Part shown: positions 32,990 to 44,861 of the stretch, piece after piece
Position numbering within the stretch: the first letter of the stretch is position 1
Layout of the letters: every line of letters starts with the position of its first letter
Source of the DNA: Aphanomyces cochlioides
Lineage: Eukaryota > Oomycota > Saprolegniomycetes > Saprolegniales > Verrucalvaceae
Reading direction: 5' to 3'
DNA: 64,000 bases
Assembly: GCA_019828595.1 (NCBI GenBank)
Contig: JAHQRK010000001.1
Span: 2,604,001 to 2,668,000, forward strand
Translations under genes and position numbers: made by a program
Notes under the pieces: generated by a model
Seen by the model: the letters and a program-made list of their open reading frames with translations, nothing else
Told to the model about the DNA's origin: nothing
Databases searched by the model: none

Positions 32990-33840
32990 ATCGCTGTTCC
33001 AGACGTTGGTGCAAGGGCAACCGACAGAGGTGGGTGTTTGTTACAGACGATGGCTGAGGTGCTGAAGTTGGCTTGGTGGTCGGAGCTGTCGTCCAGAAGT
33101 CGCAAAACGGGGTTTCTTCTGTACGTTGTAAGAAGGATTCTCACTTTGACGCTCCTTGACAGACGCACCCCATCCCACAAACGCCTCACACCTGGGATTT
33201 GCGTTGGAGCTCGTCGCCACGGTGATGAACACGCTGGTTTGCTGTATTTCCTTGATAACACTCACGTCCATCTTAGTGATATGAATCGTCACGCCAATGG
33301 ATGAACATTTCATGAACAAGTCTGCTTGGCCATCCAAGCTCTGACTCGAACTCAAGTGCCCATACCATCCAACAAGATTTGATCCTTGAGCGACTTGACC
33401 AACTCAAAATATCAGTTAGCCTTAGGACGTGGAGTGTCGCAAACTTATTCGTAGTAGAACAATTTGACGCCACCAGGAGCGTACTTGCGAGGCAACGAGA
33501 AGATCTTGGGAATGTAGTCTGGTGCAATGACGTTGTAAACGACATCATGCTTTTAGCCGCCGTTGTCTGACTCGGCTTCTATCAAGACAGCTCATGCAAT
33601 ATGGTCGGGTCGTTCAAAGCGACTAACGTCTGTTGGATGCTGGTTTCGATCACGTGGAGCATTTGATGCCCACCGAGCGACCAGCCGCCGTCACCAACTT
33701 AGTTGGAGCAGAAGAACGATGACATTTGATTGTGCCACACCAAGCAATGGAAACGCATCTTCATGCCATGTTGCTTGGCGTACGCGAGTTGAGACAAAGA
33801 CGCCGTGAAGTCAGATTTGCCGCGAGATGCGGCTTTTGGA
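32990..33840 (-). pseudogene. GH10 endo-xylanase-like relic B
   Basis: Minus-strand pieces follow the family order. QLAYAKQHGMKMRFHCLVWH with NQ is the GH10 'G-R-H-LVWH-Q' strand (about 33800-33720). DVVYNVIAPDYIPKIFSLPR then KYAPGGVKLFYYE comes next (33548-33440), where a catalytic NE would be expected after DVV but YN is read. ELVKSLKDQILLDGMGT and SIGVTIHITKMDVSVIKE follow, the latter being the second catalytic strand with Lys where GH10 normally has Glu. CEAFVGWG comes last. Stops and frameshifts separate the pieces. Both catalytic glutamates appear lost, so it is a pseudogene of a secreted plant-wall-degrading enzyme family. Confidence 0.78.
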
Positions 33841-34245
33841 CACCAACAGGTTGACATTGTCGGGGACAATGTTGCTGTCGCTGGATCTTCATCAGTTGGC
33901 TTTGTCGTCTTTACCCAGTTAACTCTAATACTTTATAACTTTGGAGAATCTATGTGTTTAAGCTAGAAATGGATCTCTCCGTCAGCAAACTATTTCGGAA
34001 GAGCATTGGAACAAGTGGACATCATCTGTGCAGCGTGCACTTGAAAGATAAATCGTGCCATTCTTCACGCTTTACTCATCTCATTTTTTCAAGTTGTTGA
34101 CTTGGACTGGAGGTAATATAAGATTATAAAGGTTTGAGTTTGCCAATAGAATACTGAAGATTCAGCCGAAACTGACCGTTGGGACACGTACGTTCGTGCA
34201 TTGATCAACTCTTCCCGTCAAGACAACTTTCCCTTCCTCAGCGTC
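33841..34245. other. Intergenic stretch before the RRM gene
   Basis: No gene is seen. It presumably holds the 5' end of relic B (to about 33900) and the promoter of the downstream gene. Confidence 0.45.
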
Positions 34246-36005
34246 ATGTCAACTCCAGCCCACATCGTACGGAGCTCTATTGAACTATCACCTTCTAATG
34301 TGGCTTACTTAGGAACCCTCTCGTGTGCTTTACCTTGAAAACTTGGCCCCCAAGGCGACTGATGCGGACATCGAGCAATTCCTCGAACATTATGGCGACG
34401 TGGACAAGATCATTATCCTCCGCAAGAAACATATCCACAACACCCCCGACAACACCTCCGAATCCAAAAACACTCAAAATGCCCTCGTCCAAATGGCCAA
34501 CTTGGACGATGCTATCGCTGCCCACGATGCAGCAAACGCCGAGCCAGTTCTTTTGCTTGGCTTGCCTGTCGCCATCTCATACTCCAAGAATCAGGAGTTG
34601 CGCCAAGGGAATAATTCTACTTCTCCACCCGTGAAGCAGTCAAAACGAGCCCCTCGCGAACATGGCAACCAAGCACAGAATCGCATCTTGTTGGTGACTG
34701 TGCAGAATCCCATGTATCCCATCACGACCGACTTGATCGGGAAAGTTTTTAACGTGTACGGCCAAGTTGAAAAAGTTGTCATCTTCATGAAGCCAGTGGG
34801 TTTGCAAGTAAGTTCTTGGTGGATCTACAAGATGTGAACTTTTTGAAATAGTGCTTGGTGCAATTTGCTCAACAACAAGATGCGGTTACCGCAAAGAGCA
34901 AGCTCGATGGTGAAGCCATCTACCCCGACTGCTGTTTCATGGTCATTAGTTATTCTAACCTTTCGGTTTGAATTCCGACTCAACTCTCTTTTTAACGAAA
35001 ATGTTTAGGAATTGGCTGTGAATGAAAACAGTTTGAAGACGCGAGACTTCACGAACCCAAACCTGCCTGTGCCTGTGATGGACACCGCAATCAATGCGCC
35101 TCAATCTACTATTGCGTTGCCATTTAACCCCCCCAACGGTGAAGAAGGGGTTGCTGCATCGCAAAAATTGCACGGGGCAGGTGATGGCCACGATCCATTT
35201 TCACCCGTTTTGCTTGTGTGCAACTTGAAAGACACGGCTACGTGTGACAAGCTCTTCAACTTGTTTTCGTGCTATGGTAACATCACACGCGTCAAGAAGT
35301 TGCATTCGAAGCCCGTACGACAGAACTAACTCTCGCAAGATCTCTTACATTGATTGTAGGACCATGCCTTGGTTCAATTTGCCAACGAAACGTCGGCTGG
35401 CTCGGCTTTGACCCATCTTCGTGGTTTTGTCTTTGAAGGTCGTTCGTTGGAAATTCGCTTTTCCAAGCATCGCTACATTGCTGGTCCTCGTGGTGGTGCG
35501 CCTTCAGAAGCAGACGATGTGTACTGCCATCACCACTTTGATTCGTGAAATTTAACTCGAACTTGTAGCGACGACAATGCCACGGCAAAGGAATACAGCC
35601 TTGCTGTCAACCGCTTTACTGGCAAGTACACCAACTACACCAAGCATATTTACAGCCCGACGAAAGTGCTTCATATTTCCAACTTGACGGAAGGCTTTGA
35701 CGAAGCGGTAATGTCCTGCATCCATCCTTGCTTATCTCAATCGTGCGTTAGGAATTGACTGAACATTTGCGTGCGTTTGGCCGCATGGATCGTGTGAAAC
35801 TCCGTGCTTTTGAAAACGCCAAAGGGCATCCGCAATTGCTTGCCGAGGTAGATGCACCCTCGCTATGCGCCTAAATCTGAATTATTTGTCGTAGTTTCCA
35901 AGCATTGAAAGCGCCACCAACATGCTCGCTGGCGCGCACAACTCGGAATTCATGTCGAAGAAGTTGAAAATTGCATTTTCTCGCAATACGAGTCACTCGA
36001 ATTAA
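34246..36005 (+). CDS. PTB/hnRNP-L-like RNA-binding protein with four RRMs
   Basis: This is a predicted nuclear regulator of splicing and mRNA fate that binds pyrimidine-rich RNA. Eight exons (34246-34266, 34313-34807, 34852-34965, 35009-35314, 35360-35520, 35569-35707, 35752-35847, 35895-36005) join in frame to 480 residues. The introns are 43-48 nt. The four RRMs lie near residues 12-95 (RVLYLENLAP), 124-205 (RILLVTVQNPMYPIT, the PTB-type RNP2 with its long loop), 276-360 (PVLLVCNLKD) and 397-478 (KVLHISNLTE). The spacing and divergent RNP motifs match the PTB/hnRNP-L family (about 480-560 residues). The first exon is only 7 codons. It is the most intron-dense gene in the window. Confidence 0.92.
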
Positions 36006-36270
36006 TCAGCGAAATGGATAATTCTTTTATCGTTTGCATCAATCCATGACATCAGCAGACCATCAGGAGGAAGAGCAATGGGAAGGACCAGTCGAAAGTT
36101 CCCTCGTCTCCTTGTCAGCCTTTCAAATCGACACTGAGCCAATCGGTTGTCGCTATTTCGGTCTAGCCAATCAGAATCGTTACAGGATCACGGTTTCGAC
36201 ATGGATCTGATTGGTGGAAATATGTTGGTTGACATCAAATTTGGAATTCTCAACTTTTTCTTGGCCCATC

Positions 36271-37973
36271 ATGACCGTGGCCCACAAGGGTCTGAGTGAC
36301 TACACGCAGGAAGAAGTCGAGCGATTCCGTGCGCGTGGCATCGATGGCGCCATGGATATCTTGCTAGGCATGCCAGGCCGTCCCGCGTATGTGGGCAAAG
36401 CGTCCGATTCTAGAGAAGTTGCAGTCGAGATGATGGTCTCGTATCTGATGCGACTCCGCATGGACATTTCTGGCCTCTCGATTATTCATGTCGCGGGCAC
36501 CAAGGGCAAAGGCTCGACGTGTGCATTCACTGAGAGTATTCTCCGCGCTCATGGAGCCAAGACTGGGATGTTTACATCTCCACACCTGATTCACCCAAAT
36601 GAGCGGTTCCGCATCAACGGCAGGCCGATCAGCGATGAAATCTTCTTGACCAACTTCTGGGCCGTCTGGGATGGCCTCTCTGCAACAATGGTGCGAATAC
36701 TGTTACATGGACAATTTGGCTCACACGCTGTAGAATGAGGCTCAAGATTTCCCACCCATAGCGAATTTCTTTCGTTTCTTTACATTGATGGCTCTGCGAA
36801 TGTTCCAAGAGGAACGTGTGGATGTTGTGATTCTCGAAGTTGGTCTTGGTGGTCGTCTCGACGCTACGAACGTTGTGGAAAAGCCTGTGGTGTGTGGTAT
36901 CACAACTCTCGACTTGGATCACACACGAGTTCTCGGAGACACGTTGGACAAAATTGCCCGCGAGGTACGGAGTCACCTATTAGCCCATTTTCACACTTCC
37001 TTAACTAGAAAGCCGGTATTATGAAGTCAAACGTTCCAGTCTTCACGATTGCTCAGCCTGAGATTGCGGCGAACATGCTGGTCAAGTGCTCCATCGAGCA
37101 CAATGCGCCACTTGTGGTCGTGCCGCCTTTGTCCGACTTCAATATATCAGCCCACGATCTCAAGCACTCGCTTGGCATGCACGGTATTCCCAAAAGATTG
37201 TGCTTGGATATTCAAAATTGAGTGTAGGCGAATACCAACGTGTGAACGCTGCTCTCGCCATCGTCTTGGCTTCTACATGGCTCAGAGCGAAACACGGAAC
37301 TCCATTGCCTCCTTTCAACGCTATCATCACACCAACAATTTTAGAAGGTCTTAAGCTGGCGTTTTGGCCTGGTCGATCGCAAACTGTCGTTGATCCTCTC
37401 TCGTCGACAATTTTCCACGTCGATGGCGCACACACGCCATTGAGTATTGAATGCTGCGCTCAGTGGTTTGATTCGTGCTGTGAAGCAACTCCAACCCAAC
37501 GCCGAATTTTGATTTTCAACTGTCATCACGAGCGCGATGTGGTCACTCTCTTCCTCCCATTGCTGAAACTCCACTTTCATCACGTTGTCTTTTGTCCCTC
37601 GCGATCTTGCCGTCCTAGTATCGTCAAGGTATTGTCGCAAAGACGTCTTCTCTTGACTATTCACTAGATCCCGAGCGTCGAGGAAGCTTTGCTCAAGACC
37701 AACCTCGATATTGCTGGATTGCCGTCTGATGTGTTCAACACGGACGCCTTTCCACCTCAAGACGACCGCATGTATTGGCAGTTTGTGTGCGAAAAGACAT
37801 GGACGATCCTGAATCAACTCCATGGCTTTCCCACCGCCACGTCGATTTTCCCATCCGTCGAGAAAACACTCGAATGGATCCGAGAAACAGCTCCTCAAGA
37901 CACCAAGGTGCTCGTGACTGGATCGCTCTACAATGTCGGAGACACATTGAGTGCGCTTGAGTGGAAGGAGTAA
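36271..37973 (+). CDS. Folylpolyglutamate synthase, copy 1
   Basis: This ligase adds glutamates to folates so that they stay in the cell, using ATP, in the Mur-ligase fold family. Five exons (36271-36690, 36734-36964, 37009-37183, 37228-37628, 37668-37973) give 510 residues. The P-loop GTKGKGS is at 76-82. [16 protein letters not shown] follows, then [13 protein letters not shown], and [10 protein letters not shown] near residue 341 in the C-terminal domain. The start is the ATG at 36271 ([16 protein letters not shown]); upstream in-frame codons do not look coding. The third intron is supported by the neighbouring paralogue, which has an intron at the same codon. No targeting peptide is evident. 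A dihydrofolate-synthase role cannot be excluded from sequence alone. Confidence 0.93.
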
Positions 37974-38192
37974 ATCGGTAACACTGTCCAATCCGCTGCT
38001 ACAGTGTACTTTTGTCGTTGTGTTGTCCTTTTCATTGCTGCCTGTGGACGATTCTCGTGCTGCCACGTCATGCTCTAAAATATAAACGACCGCCAATTAA
38101 AATTCACGTAGACACACCAAAAGATGCATTTTGATTGGATAATATAAAGCCAATCGCTGACAAGTTCGGAATTGAAGCGCACGAAAACCAAA

Positions 38193-39864
38193 ATGCCAAG
38201 AATCGACGACTTGTCCTTGGATGACATCGAGGCTCTGCGCTCTCGTGGAGCCCAGGGCGCTCTAGAAATGCTCCTAGGCATGCCAAATAGCCCTGGCAAT
38301 ATTGTTCCAGCAGCTGGACTCTTCACAAGAGAGTCTGCTAATGCCATGATGAGGCATTACATGAAACGATCTGGCGTCGATGCGTCGTCACTCTCGGTCG
38401 TACACGTCGCCGGGACCAAGGGCAAAGGATCCACGTGTGCATTTACAGAAAGCATCTTGCGTGCTCACGGGGCCAAGACTGGTCTTTTCACGTCGCCACA
38501 TCTTATCCACCCCAATGAGCGATTCCGCATCAATGGCAAGCCCGTCTCGGACAGTCTTTTTGCAGCAACTTTCTGGGCGATTTGGGATGCCCTTGTTGCC
38601 TCAGAGGTTTGTACAGCAATATGGACGTGGAATGCTCAAGGTTTGCATAGAGTGACCATGGAGGATACCCCCGAATCCCAAACTACTTTACAATTTTGAC
38701 CCTCATGGCATTTCGACTGTTTACTCTGGAGCGTGTGGATGTTGCAATTCTTGAAGTTGGTTTAGGGGGACGCCTCGATGCCACGAACGTAGTTGACCGT
38801 CCTGTTGTCTGCGGTGTCACAGCTCTCGACTATGACCACATGCGCATATTAGGCTCCACTCTCGCACTGATTGCCCGTGAGGTGCCCTTGCTATCTACGG
38901 CCTTATGAGTGACATCACTTTGAACATTAGAAAGCTGGCATTTTCAAACCTGGAGTCCCAGCTTTTACGATAGCCCAACCCGAAGAAGCAGATCGTGTGC
39001 TAGTGGAATGCGCTGCTGTAGAATCGACATCTGTGGTGGTTGTGCCACCAATCTCAGCGCAGGAGAAGGTTACTCTAGGTCTCAACGGTAAGCTCGATTT
39101 TGTCATAATGCATCAGAATATGTTAGGTCAATACCAGTCGCACAATGCAGGGCTTGCGATGGCGCTCGCATCAACATGGCTGGCGGTCAAAGCCAACTCT
39201 GTAGTTCTCTTCAATCACCTGAAGCTGACGCCAACTGCTTGTATTGGGCTTGAACGCACAAGATGGCCAGGACGAGCTCAGAAGCTTGTGGATCCTGAGA
39301 TTGATCGAATGACATTCCACTTGGATGGAGCTCATACACCTCTGAGTGTGGAATGCTGTGTTCAGTGGTTCAAGACCTGTGTGTCTTCAGAAAAGCAGGT
39401 CTTGATCTTCAATTGCCATCATGAGCGCGATATCGTTCAGCTTTTCCAACCATTGCTTGGCATCGCCTTTGACCTCGTGATCTTTTGTCCAACAGGCTCC
39501 AGTCGATCCGGCATTTGCAAGGTGACTGCTATCGACGAATTGTTCTTGACCAGCAACTTAGATGCCAAGTACCCAGGAAATACTGGAAAAATCAGCAATC
39601 AACCATCACCACCCGCCTCAAGAGTCGAAAGATGTTGTGGATGAAACAAATCCACTTTATTGGCAGCATCAGTGCGCCAGAGTATGGTCCATACTGAACA
39701 AGGCGCAAAGAAAAAATTCCCCTACGCTCGTGGTGCCATCGATGGACAAGGCGATTCAATGGATTCGGAAAGCTTATTCCACCGCGGAGAGTTGTGTCCT
39801 CGTCACAGGTTCTCTCTACACTGTGGGTGATGCATTGGTGTCGCTGGATTGGAAAGAAGAGTAA
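38193..39864 (+). CDS. Folylpolyglutamate synthase, copy 2
   Basis: This is the tandem paralogue of the preceding gene, 219 bases downstream on the same strand. Five exons (38193-38606, 38651-38881, 38931-39087, 39127-39521, 39562-39864) give 499 residues. The second exon has the same length (231) as in copy 1, and all four introns occupy equivalent codons. The P-loop GTKGKGS is at 74-80; [24 protein letters not shown] and FNCHHERD are all present. The third intron (39 nt) has no stop and is a multiple of 3, so it could be missed as coding. Removing it restores LGLNGQYQSHN, as in the family. Both copies appear functional. Confidence 0.92.
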
Positions 39865-40329
39865 GTCATGTGGAGTTTCATTACAGCGAGATTCGACCAT
39901 GCAATGTTGTGGATTCCGTCAAATCTTTCAATGAATAGTATTTGTCCAAACATTGGGCATCTTTCTCTAAAGTTTTCACGATCCCTTCACTCAAACGATC
40001 CAATACAATGATGTGTACAGTATGCCGACAATTATGGACGGATGAATGCATCAGGGACGCTCCAGAAGACTCAATTTTTTCAGCGCGACACCACGGCGAA
40101 CGATGCAGAGGTTGGCATTTGTTCCAAATCGCTCATCTTCAACTCTGTCTCTCACGATCAAGTGAAAAACCTCCAAATTTGCTGAAAATTTGCTGAAAAT
40201 CCGTTAAATTTGAAAATTTCTCGCAAAAGTTCATGAAAATTTCCACGTTTCTGCATGGACTGGCTTTCTTCATGTGGCAAAACAACTCTGTTGTTGTTTC
40301 ATTTTCGAGATCAGCGTCGTGGTGCCAGC
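39865..40329. other. Intergenic stretch
   Basis: No gene is supported. An upstream open frame in phase with the next gene (from 40233) is not needed, because a clear signal peptide starts at 40330. Confidence 0.6.
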
Positions 40330-41486
40330 ATGAAAAGCGCCTCTGTCATGGCGTCCGTCGCTTTGTTGGCCTGTACGCTCCATGGTCTCTCATTGAATCT
40401 GTCGCTCACAATCTGCTAGGTCTTGTCCAGGCTCAAGATATTTGCCAGAGTAGATATTGCTATTACAATGGCGTGCTTTGTGATCGATCCATCGTGGGCA
40501 ATTGTCCACCTTGTCTCTCGGGCAGTGTCGGTGGAAATGGAGTCAAATGCACTGACACTCTCCTCCTTGGCGTTTGCGCACAATTGGGAATTGGTGACAC
40601 CAAGTGTACCAAGCCATGGTCTGCCAGTACAACACCATCGCCGACACCAACAGACGACAATTCCACACCATCTCCTACTGATGATGGCTCATCGTCGGGT
40701 CCGACGGAGGACCCCTTGCCGATTGTTACACCGAAGCCTACAAAGACACCAACACCAACGCCAAAAACGACGTCTACAACCTCGACACCTACAACAAAGC
40801 CAACATCGTCAAATACGTCCACGACAATGCCTGTCACAACATCGCCCTCTACAACAACACCCTCCTCGACCGACCCGCAAAATGCCCCTACGACCCAGCC
40901 TGCCAATTCAGGTACAGGTTCCGACACAAAGAAAGACAGCTCTGGTTTGGGTGTTGGGGCCTACATCGGCATCGGTGTTGGTGCCCTCGCAGTCTTGGCT
41001 CTCGCCGGTTTTATTGTATATCGCATGAAGAACCGCGAAGACGACGATGACGAGGACGAAGAGTCGGGCTACAAGCCAACCACTGCTCAAGCGCAGTACA
41101 ATCCATACAGCAACAATCCAGCTCCTTATGAGCCTCGTCCCCCAGCCGTAGCTCTTCCTGCAGCCACCGCAGCTGCAAATCTTCGGTCCAAGTTGAATAA
41201 CCAGAGTGACAGCAATAGAGTATCTAGCGAGCCGCGTCAACCCCCACCATCGGAAGAGAAGCCCCTGGTGGTCTCAGCTCCAACCGTTCAGGAAGGCAGT
41301 CGCCGTCAAAAGTCGGTGCATACTGACGTGTGGGGCAATGTGCCATCAAGCTTTCGAGAAGGCGTCGACTCATCCTCAAACAGCGGCAGCTTCTTGTCCC
41401 CTGCTAGCTTACGCCAAGCAGGCAACTCGGCTAATGGCGATGGCAAACGGCGAGACAACGATACCACAATGTCAGTCGAGTTCTAA
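40330..41486 (+). CDS. Mucin-like type I membrane protein with 8-Cys ectodomain, copy 1
   Basis: Two exons (40330-40384, 40420-41486; 35-nt intron) give 373 residues. The intron joins LLACTLHG to LVQA, completing a signal peptide (1-23, cleavage before QDIC). Residues 27-83 hold eight cysteines (spacing C4C6C7C2C11C8C9C). About 115 residues rich in Thr, Ser and Pro follow, likely heavily O-glycosylated. A transmembrane helix (GVGAYIGIGVGALAVLALAG, continuing to VYRM) and an acidic run DDDDEDEE come next. The cytosolic tail of about 130 residues ends MSVEF. The architecture recalls fungal wall-stress sensors (Wsc/Mid2 type), but no homology to them is claimed. A role as a surface sensor or adhesin is inferred. 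Confidence 0.85.
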
Positions 41487-42317
41487 CCTAAATGTACATC
41501 TTCCCCATCATTTACCAGCGTATCGTATGCCAGAATTCAGTCTTGTCCACCACGATTCCAAGAGAGCGCCCAAGTCAAACTCCTGTAGGAGCCCTCCACC
41601 ACTGTTGATTGTGTTGAGTGGTCATTTGGATTGCCCGAATTGGCAAGCCACCCTTGGAGTCAGATTCCTGTGGCATGTTACATCCGTCGCCTCTGGTCAC
41701 CAATCCAGGCGCTAAAGTTGACAGAACGACTGGCTTTTCAACCTATCATCATCACCTCCTCAAGGGACTTTGCATCCAGCCAAAGGAGATGATGGTATTC
41801 CCAGCACATGCAATACGAGGCGAGATCGACCACGAGACGCCATGCAACGATCAAAACGCATCAGCTTGCATTGCACTCCCCACTATCATGTTGACAGGCC
41901 ATGCCTCAGGTGATACGCGATGACATCGAAGCCAAGAGAATGTGTTTGTCACAAAGCATCTACGTTTAATCAACAATCACGTTTCAACTCCAGATCCACT
42001 GGACAAAACACGCCTGCTCTTAGCTAGGCCGTGTCTGTGGCGGAAATTCTTCATGCTATCCTTAGGTTTCATGGATTAATAGCAGTGCGGTCGCTAGCTA
42101 AGAGTGCGCTATTCGTCGTCGGCAGTTTGGTGAAATTTGATATTTGGACCATTCCATGAGATGTAGTTTAAACAGGGTGTGTATGGTTTTTTCAGTGGAA
42201 TGCAACAAGTCCCGCAATTCGAAACAATCGACGAGGTGGCCGCATCCATCCGCGACAATGAAGAGCATTCTCTACGTCGCACATGTAGCAAGTACGAGTC
42301 GATCTCATCCCTGTTTG
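41487..42317. other. Intergenic stretch
   Basis: No gene is supported between the first two surface-protein genes. It contains one short inverted pair, TTAGCTAGGCC/GCTAGCTAAG, near 42020-42100. Confidence 0.5.
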
Positions 42318-43256
42318 ATGGCTTATCTTCTCTCTCCCGTAGTTGCCTTGTTCGCGGTTGCCGTGTCGGCGAATAGCTGCCAGGAAACGTTCAAGTGCCT
42401 TCGAGAAGATGGAACGGTGTGTGAGACCACGAGCGGTATATGCCCAGGATGCCTCGCTGAAGATCTTGACCCATCGACCGGCTACCGACTCTGTGTCTAC
42501 TCCAACAGCGGCGTGTGCGCGGATGGATACAACCTGTGCTCAAGCAGTGCAGATAAACCCCTGACACCAACGACAACGACTGCTCCACGTACAACCACAA
42601 AAGCGACTACTACTGTCCCGACAACAACAAAGACCACATCTCCGCCGACGCCTCAGCCTGAAACCACGGCTGCAGCTCCTGCCACGACGACTGCCGATAC
42701 TACACAAGCACCATCGACAACAATAACTACCACATCCACACCAACGACTGCGGTTCCAACGACAACAGCCACATCGACCAACTCAAGTGCTGATGGCGTT
42801 GGCTCGAGTTCCAAACCATCCGACACATCATCACAGTCTTCTTCCGCCACAACTCCTGTCGCTCTTGGCGTCGGAGCTGTTGCGTTTCTCTGCCTTGCTG
42901 TGTTTGCGTTCAAGAAGTTCCGACGACGTCCGCACGATGATGACGAAGAGGACATCGCCACAAATATGTACTCGAACCATCCCACAGTCAAGACGAACGC
43001 ATCCACAAAGCCTCCTCCTTCGTCCTCGGAGAGCTTTTCGAATCTCCCGACACAAATGGTGCTCTCGATGCCAAGCGAGACCGAGATGACTGCCACTCGC
43101 AACTCTCGCCAAGGCACTCGTCTGTCGGTGGAATTTGAAATCCATGCCATGCCGTCTCCCGTCCAAAATGGCAACATGAGCTTTGGCGCTCATGGCAACC
43201 TCTGGGATGAAGTCGAACACATCAAGTCGGAACGGGATGCGAAAATCCAGCCATAG
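42318..43256 (+). CDS. Mucin-like type I membrane protein with 8-Cys ectodomain, copy 2
   Basis: This single exon from the ATG at 42318 gives 312 residues. Residues 1-18 are a signal peptide (MAYLLSPVVALFAVAVSA). Eight cysteines follow (spacing C5C7C6C2C13C7C6C), including C-P-G-C-L where copy 1 has C-P-P-C-L. A Thr/Ser/Pro-rich stalk, a transmembrane helix (VALGVGAVAFLCLAVFAF), basic KKFRRR and acidic DDDEED complete the membrane region. The cytosolic tail contains LSVEFEIHA, echoing the C-terminal SVEF of copy 1. An upstream in-frame ATG at 42258 would spoil the signal peptide unless spliced. Confidence 0.83.
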   Translation: MAYLLSPVVALFAVAVSANSCQETFKCLREDGTVCETTSGICPGCLAEDLDPSTGYRLCVYSNSGVCADGYNLCSSSADKPLTPTTTTAPRTTTKATTTVPTTTKTTSPPTPQPETTAAAPATTTADTTQAPSTTITTTSTPTTAVPTTTATSTNSSADGVGSSSKPSDTSSQSSSATTPVALGVGAVAFLCLAVFAFKKFRRRPHDDDEEDIATNMYSNHPTVKTNASTKPPPSSSESFSNLPTQMVLSMPSETEMTATRNSRQGTRLSVEFEIHAMPSPVQNGNMSFGAHGNLWDEVEHIKSERDAKIQP

Positions 43257-43757
43257 CGCATCAACCGTACAGCCTTGACTCCTACCCATCTTTGCTTATC
43301 GATGGGTCCTATACCCACGTCCATACTATCTATCGGTCGTACCATGTATAACTATCGAGATGATCTCGTTATTCCAACCAACTCTGTTCCCACAGCTGCT
43401 GCTGCTGTGTCAGTGTTATAACTGGTACACTGTAGAATGGCGGGTTACCGCCTTGCACGAGCCTGCCTGCCTTCACCCATCCATGAAAGACGTGGTTTGA
43501 ACGCTCAAGAGATGGACGGACCAGCCTATAACAGATCGGCCATTCCTAATGCACGACAGATCAGTCGCGGTCTTTTTCATTGGCAAAAATCCATCGCGAG
43601 ATTTTTATACTTGAAGTTTGTATGCTGCCCATATGTCAGCCGACAATTCTGAAAGTGTGAGACACGGTTAAGGGGAAGGAGAGGCGGATGTTACACATTC
43701 CAGCCGCCCAATGACGCCGGCAGGCCAGACCAATTTCTACCAGGCGCGACCAGAAGC

Positions 43758-44861
43758 ATGGTGAACCATCTCCGGAAGCTCTTCTGTGTACTCCTCCTCG
43801 TCCTTGGTATGTCCATGCGTACGACGACCCGTTCCTCACCTCGATGAATCCTTGTAGTGGCCACCACAGTCGTCGCGCAGTTTGATGACGGCAGCGGCAG
43901 TGGCAGCGGTCCGTTCCCACCCACAACCACATCGAAGAAGAAAACTCCGACCGTGACTACTAGCACGCCGGAACCTACCACGACGTCAAAGCGTACTACA
44001 GCGAAGCCCACTACGGCTGCCCCGACACCGGAGGCGACCCCAGCTCCGACAACGACGGATGCACCAACCACGACTGCAACCCCGTCTACCACAGCCACCC
44101 CAGAACCTACGACCACGTCGACGACGACAGCCACCCCCTCTACCACGGCCACGACTAAGAAAGTCACCACTACCATCAAACCCTCCACTACTGTCGCTGC
44201 AACTCCTGAACCAACGACTGAAGAAGTAACAACAGCAGCGCCTACAAAGGCTGACACGAGCAGCGGCAGCAGCAACACTGGCTTGTACATTGGTTTGGGT
44301 GTTGGTGGTGTCGTTCTTCTCTTTGCCATTGTCTTCTTGGTTCTTCGTCTTCGCGGATCCAATGACGATGATGACGATGACGATGACGACCAGTACAAGG
44401 CCACAGCACCAACGTACAACAAATCCATCCCTCCCGTGTCCGTCCTCAGTGCCGACTCGCAACCAGTTAAGCCCGTCGTCAAGCCTCCAGTCCTACCAAC
44501 GTACAACCCTTACGCCAATGTCACCATGCCAGCACCTGCGCCAGCTCCCGTCCAACGCCAAAACCAACCTCCATCTTCGCTCCCCAACGGCTCGTTCTTC
44601 AACACGACGTCGACGACTCGTGAGTCGGACTTTGAGTTTGAGCCTCCTCACAACAACAACGTCCCCATGATGCAACACCACGGCTACGACACGGACCGCG
44701 AGTCGGAGTTCGCGTCGGAATCCTTCATTCAAAATCCTAATGGCCACCACCCCGTGTACGAATTCAAGGATTCGATCGATTCCCGCGACAGCTCCATGAC
44801 GTCCGAGGAACATTTCTCGCCTAAAAACCGAAAGAACCGCGTCTCGTCTGTCGAGTTGTAG
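43758..44861 (+). CDS. Mucin-like type I membrane protein lacking the 8-Cys domain, copy 3
   Basis: Two exons (43758-43806, 43858-44861; 51-nt intron) give 350 residues. The signal peptide MVNHLRKLFCVLLLVLVATT (then VVA) is completed across the intron. QFDDGSGSG follows, leading straight into a long Thr/Pro stalk with repeats of PTTT and TTTATPSTTAT. The transmembrane helix is TGLYIGLGVGGVVLLFAIVF. An acidic run of nine Asp and a tail of about 150 residues follow, ending VSSVEL. The exon layout (intron inside the signal peptide) matches copy 1, so the Cys domain was probably lost here. Same-strand clustering suggests tandem duplication. Confidence 0.85.

Noticed and set aside
40233..40329. 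Upstream start for the first mucin-like gene
   Set aside because: Starting at 40233 reads through the intron at 40385-40419 and gives no signal peptide. The ATG at 40330 with splicing gives a textbook one.
40463..40927. Minus-strand Val/Gly-rich frames opposite the Thr-rich stalks (also 42653-43177 and 43691-44506)
   Set aside because: These are reverse-complement shadows of ACN/CCN threonine and proline codons.
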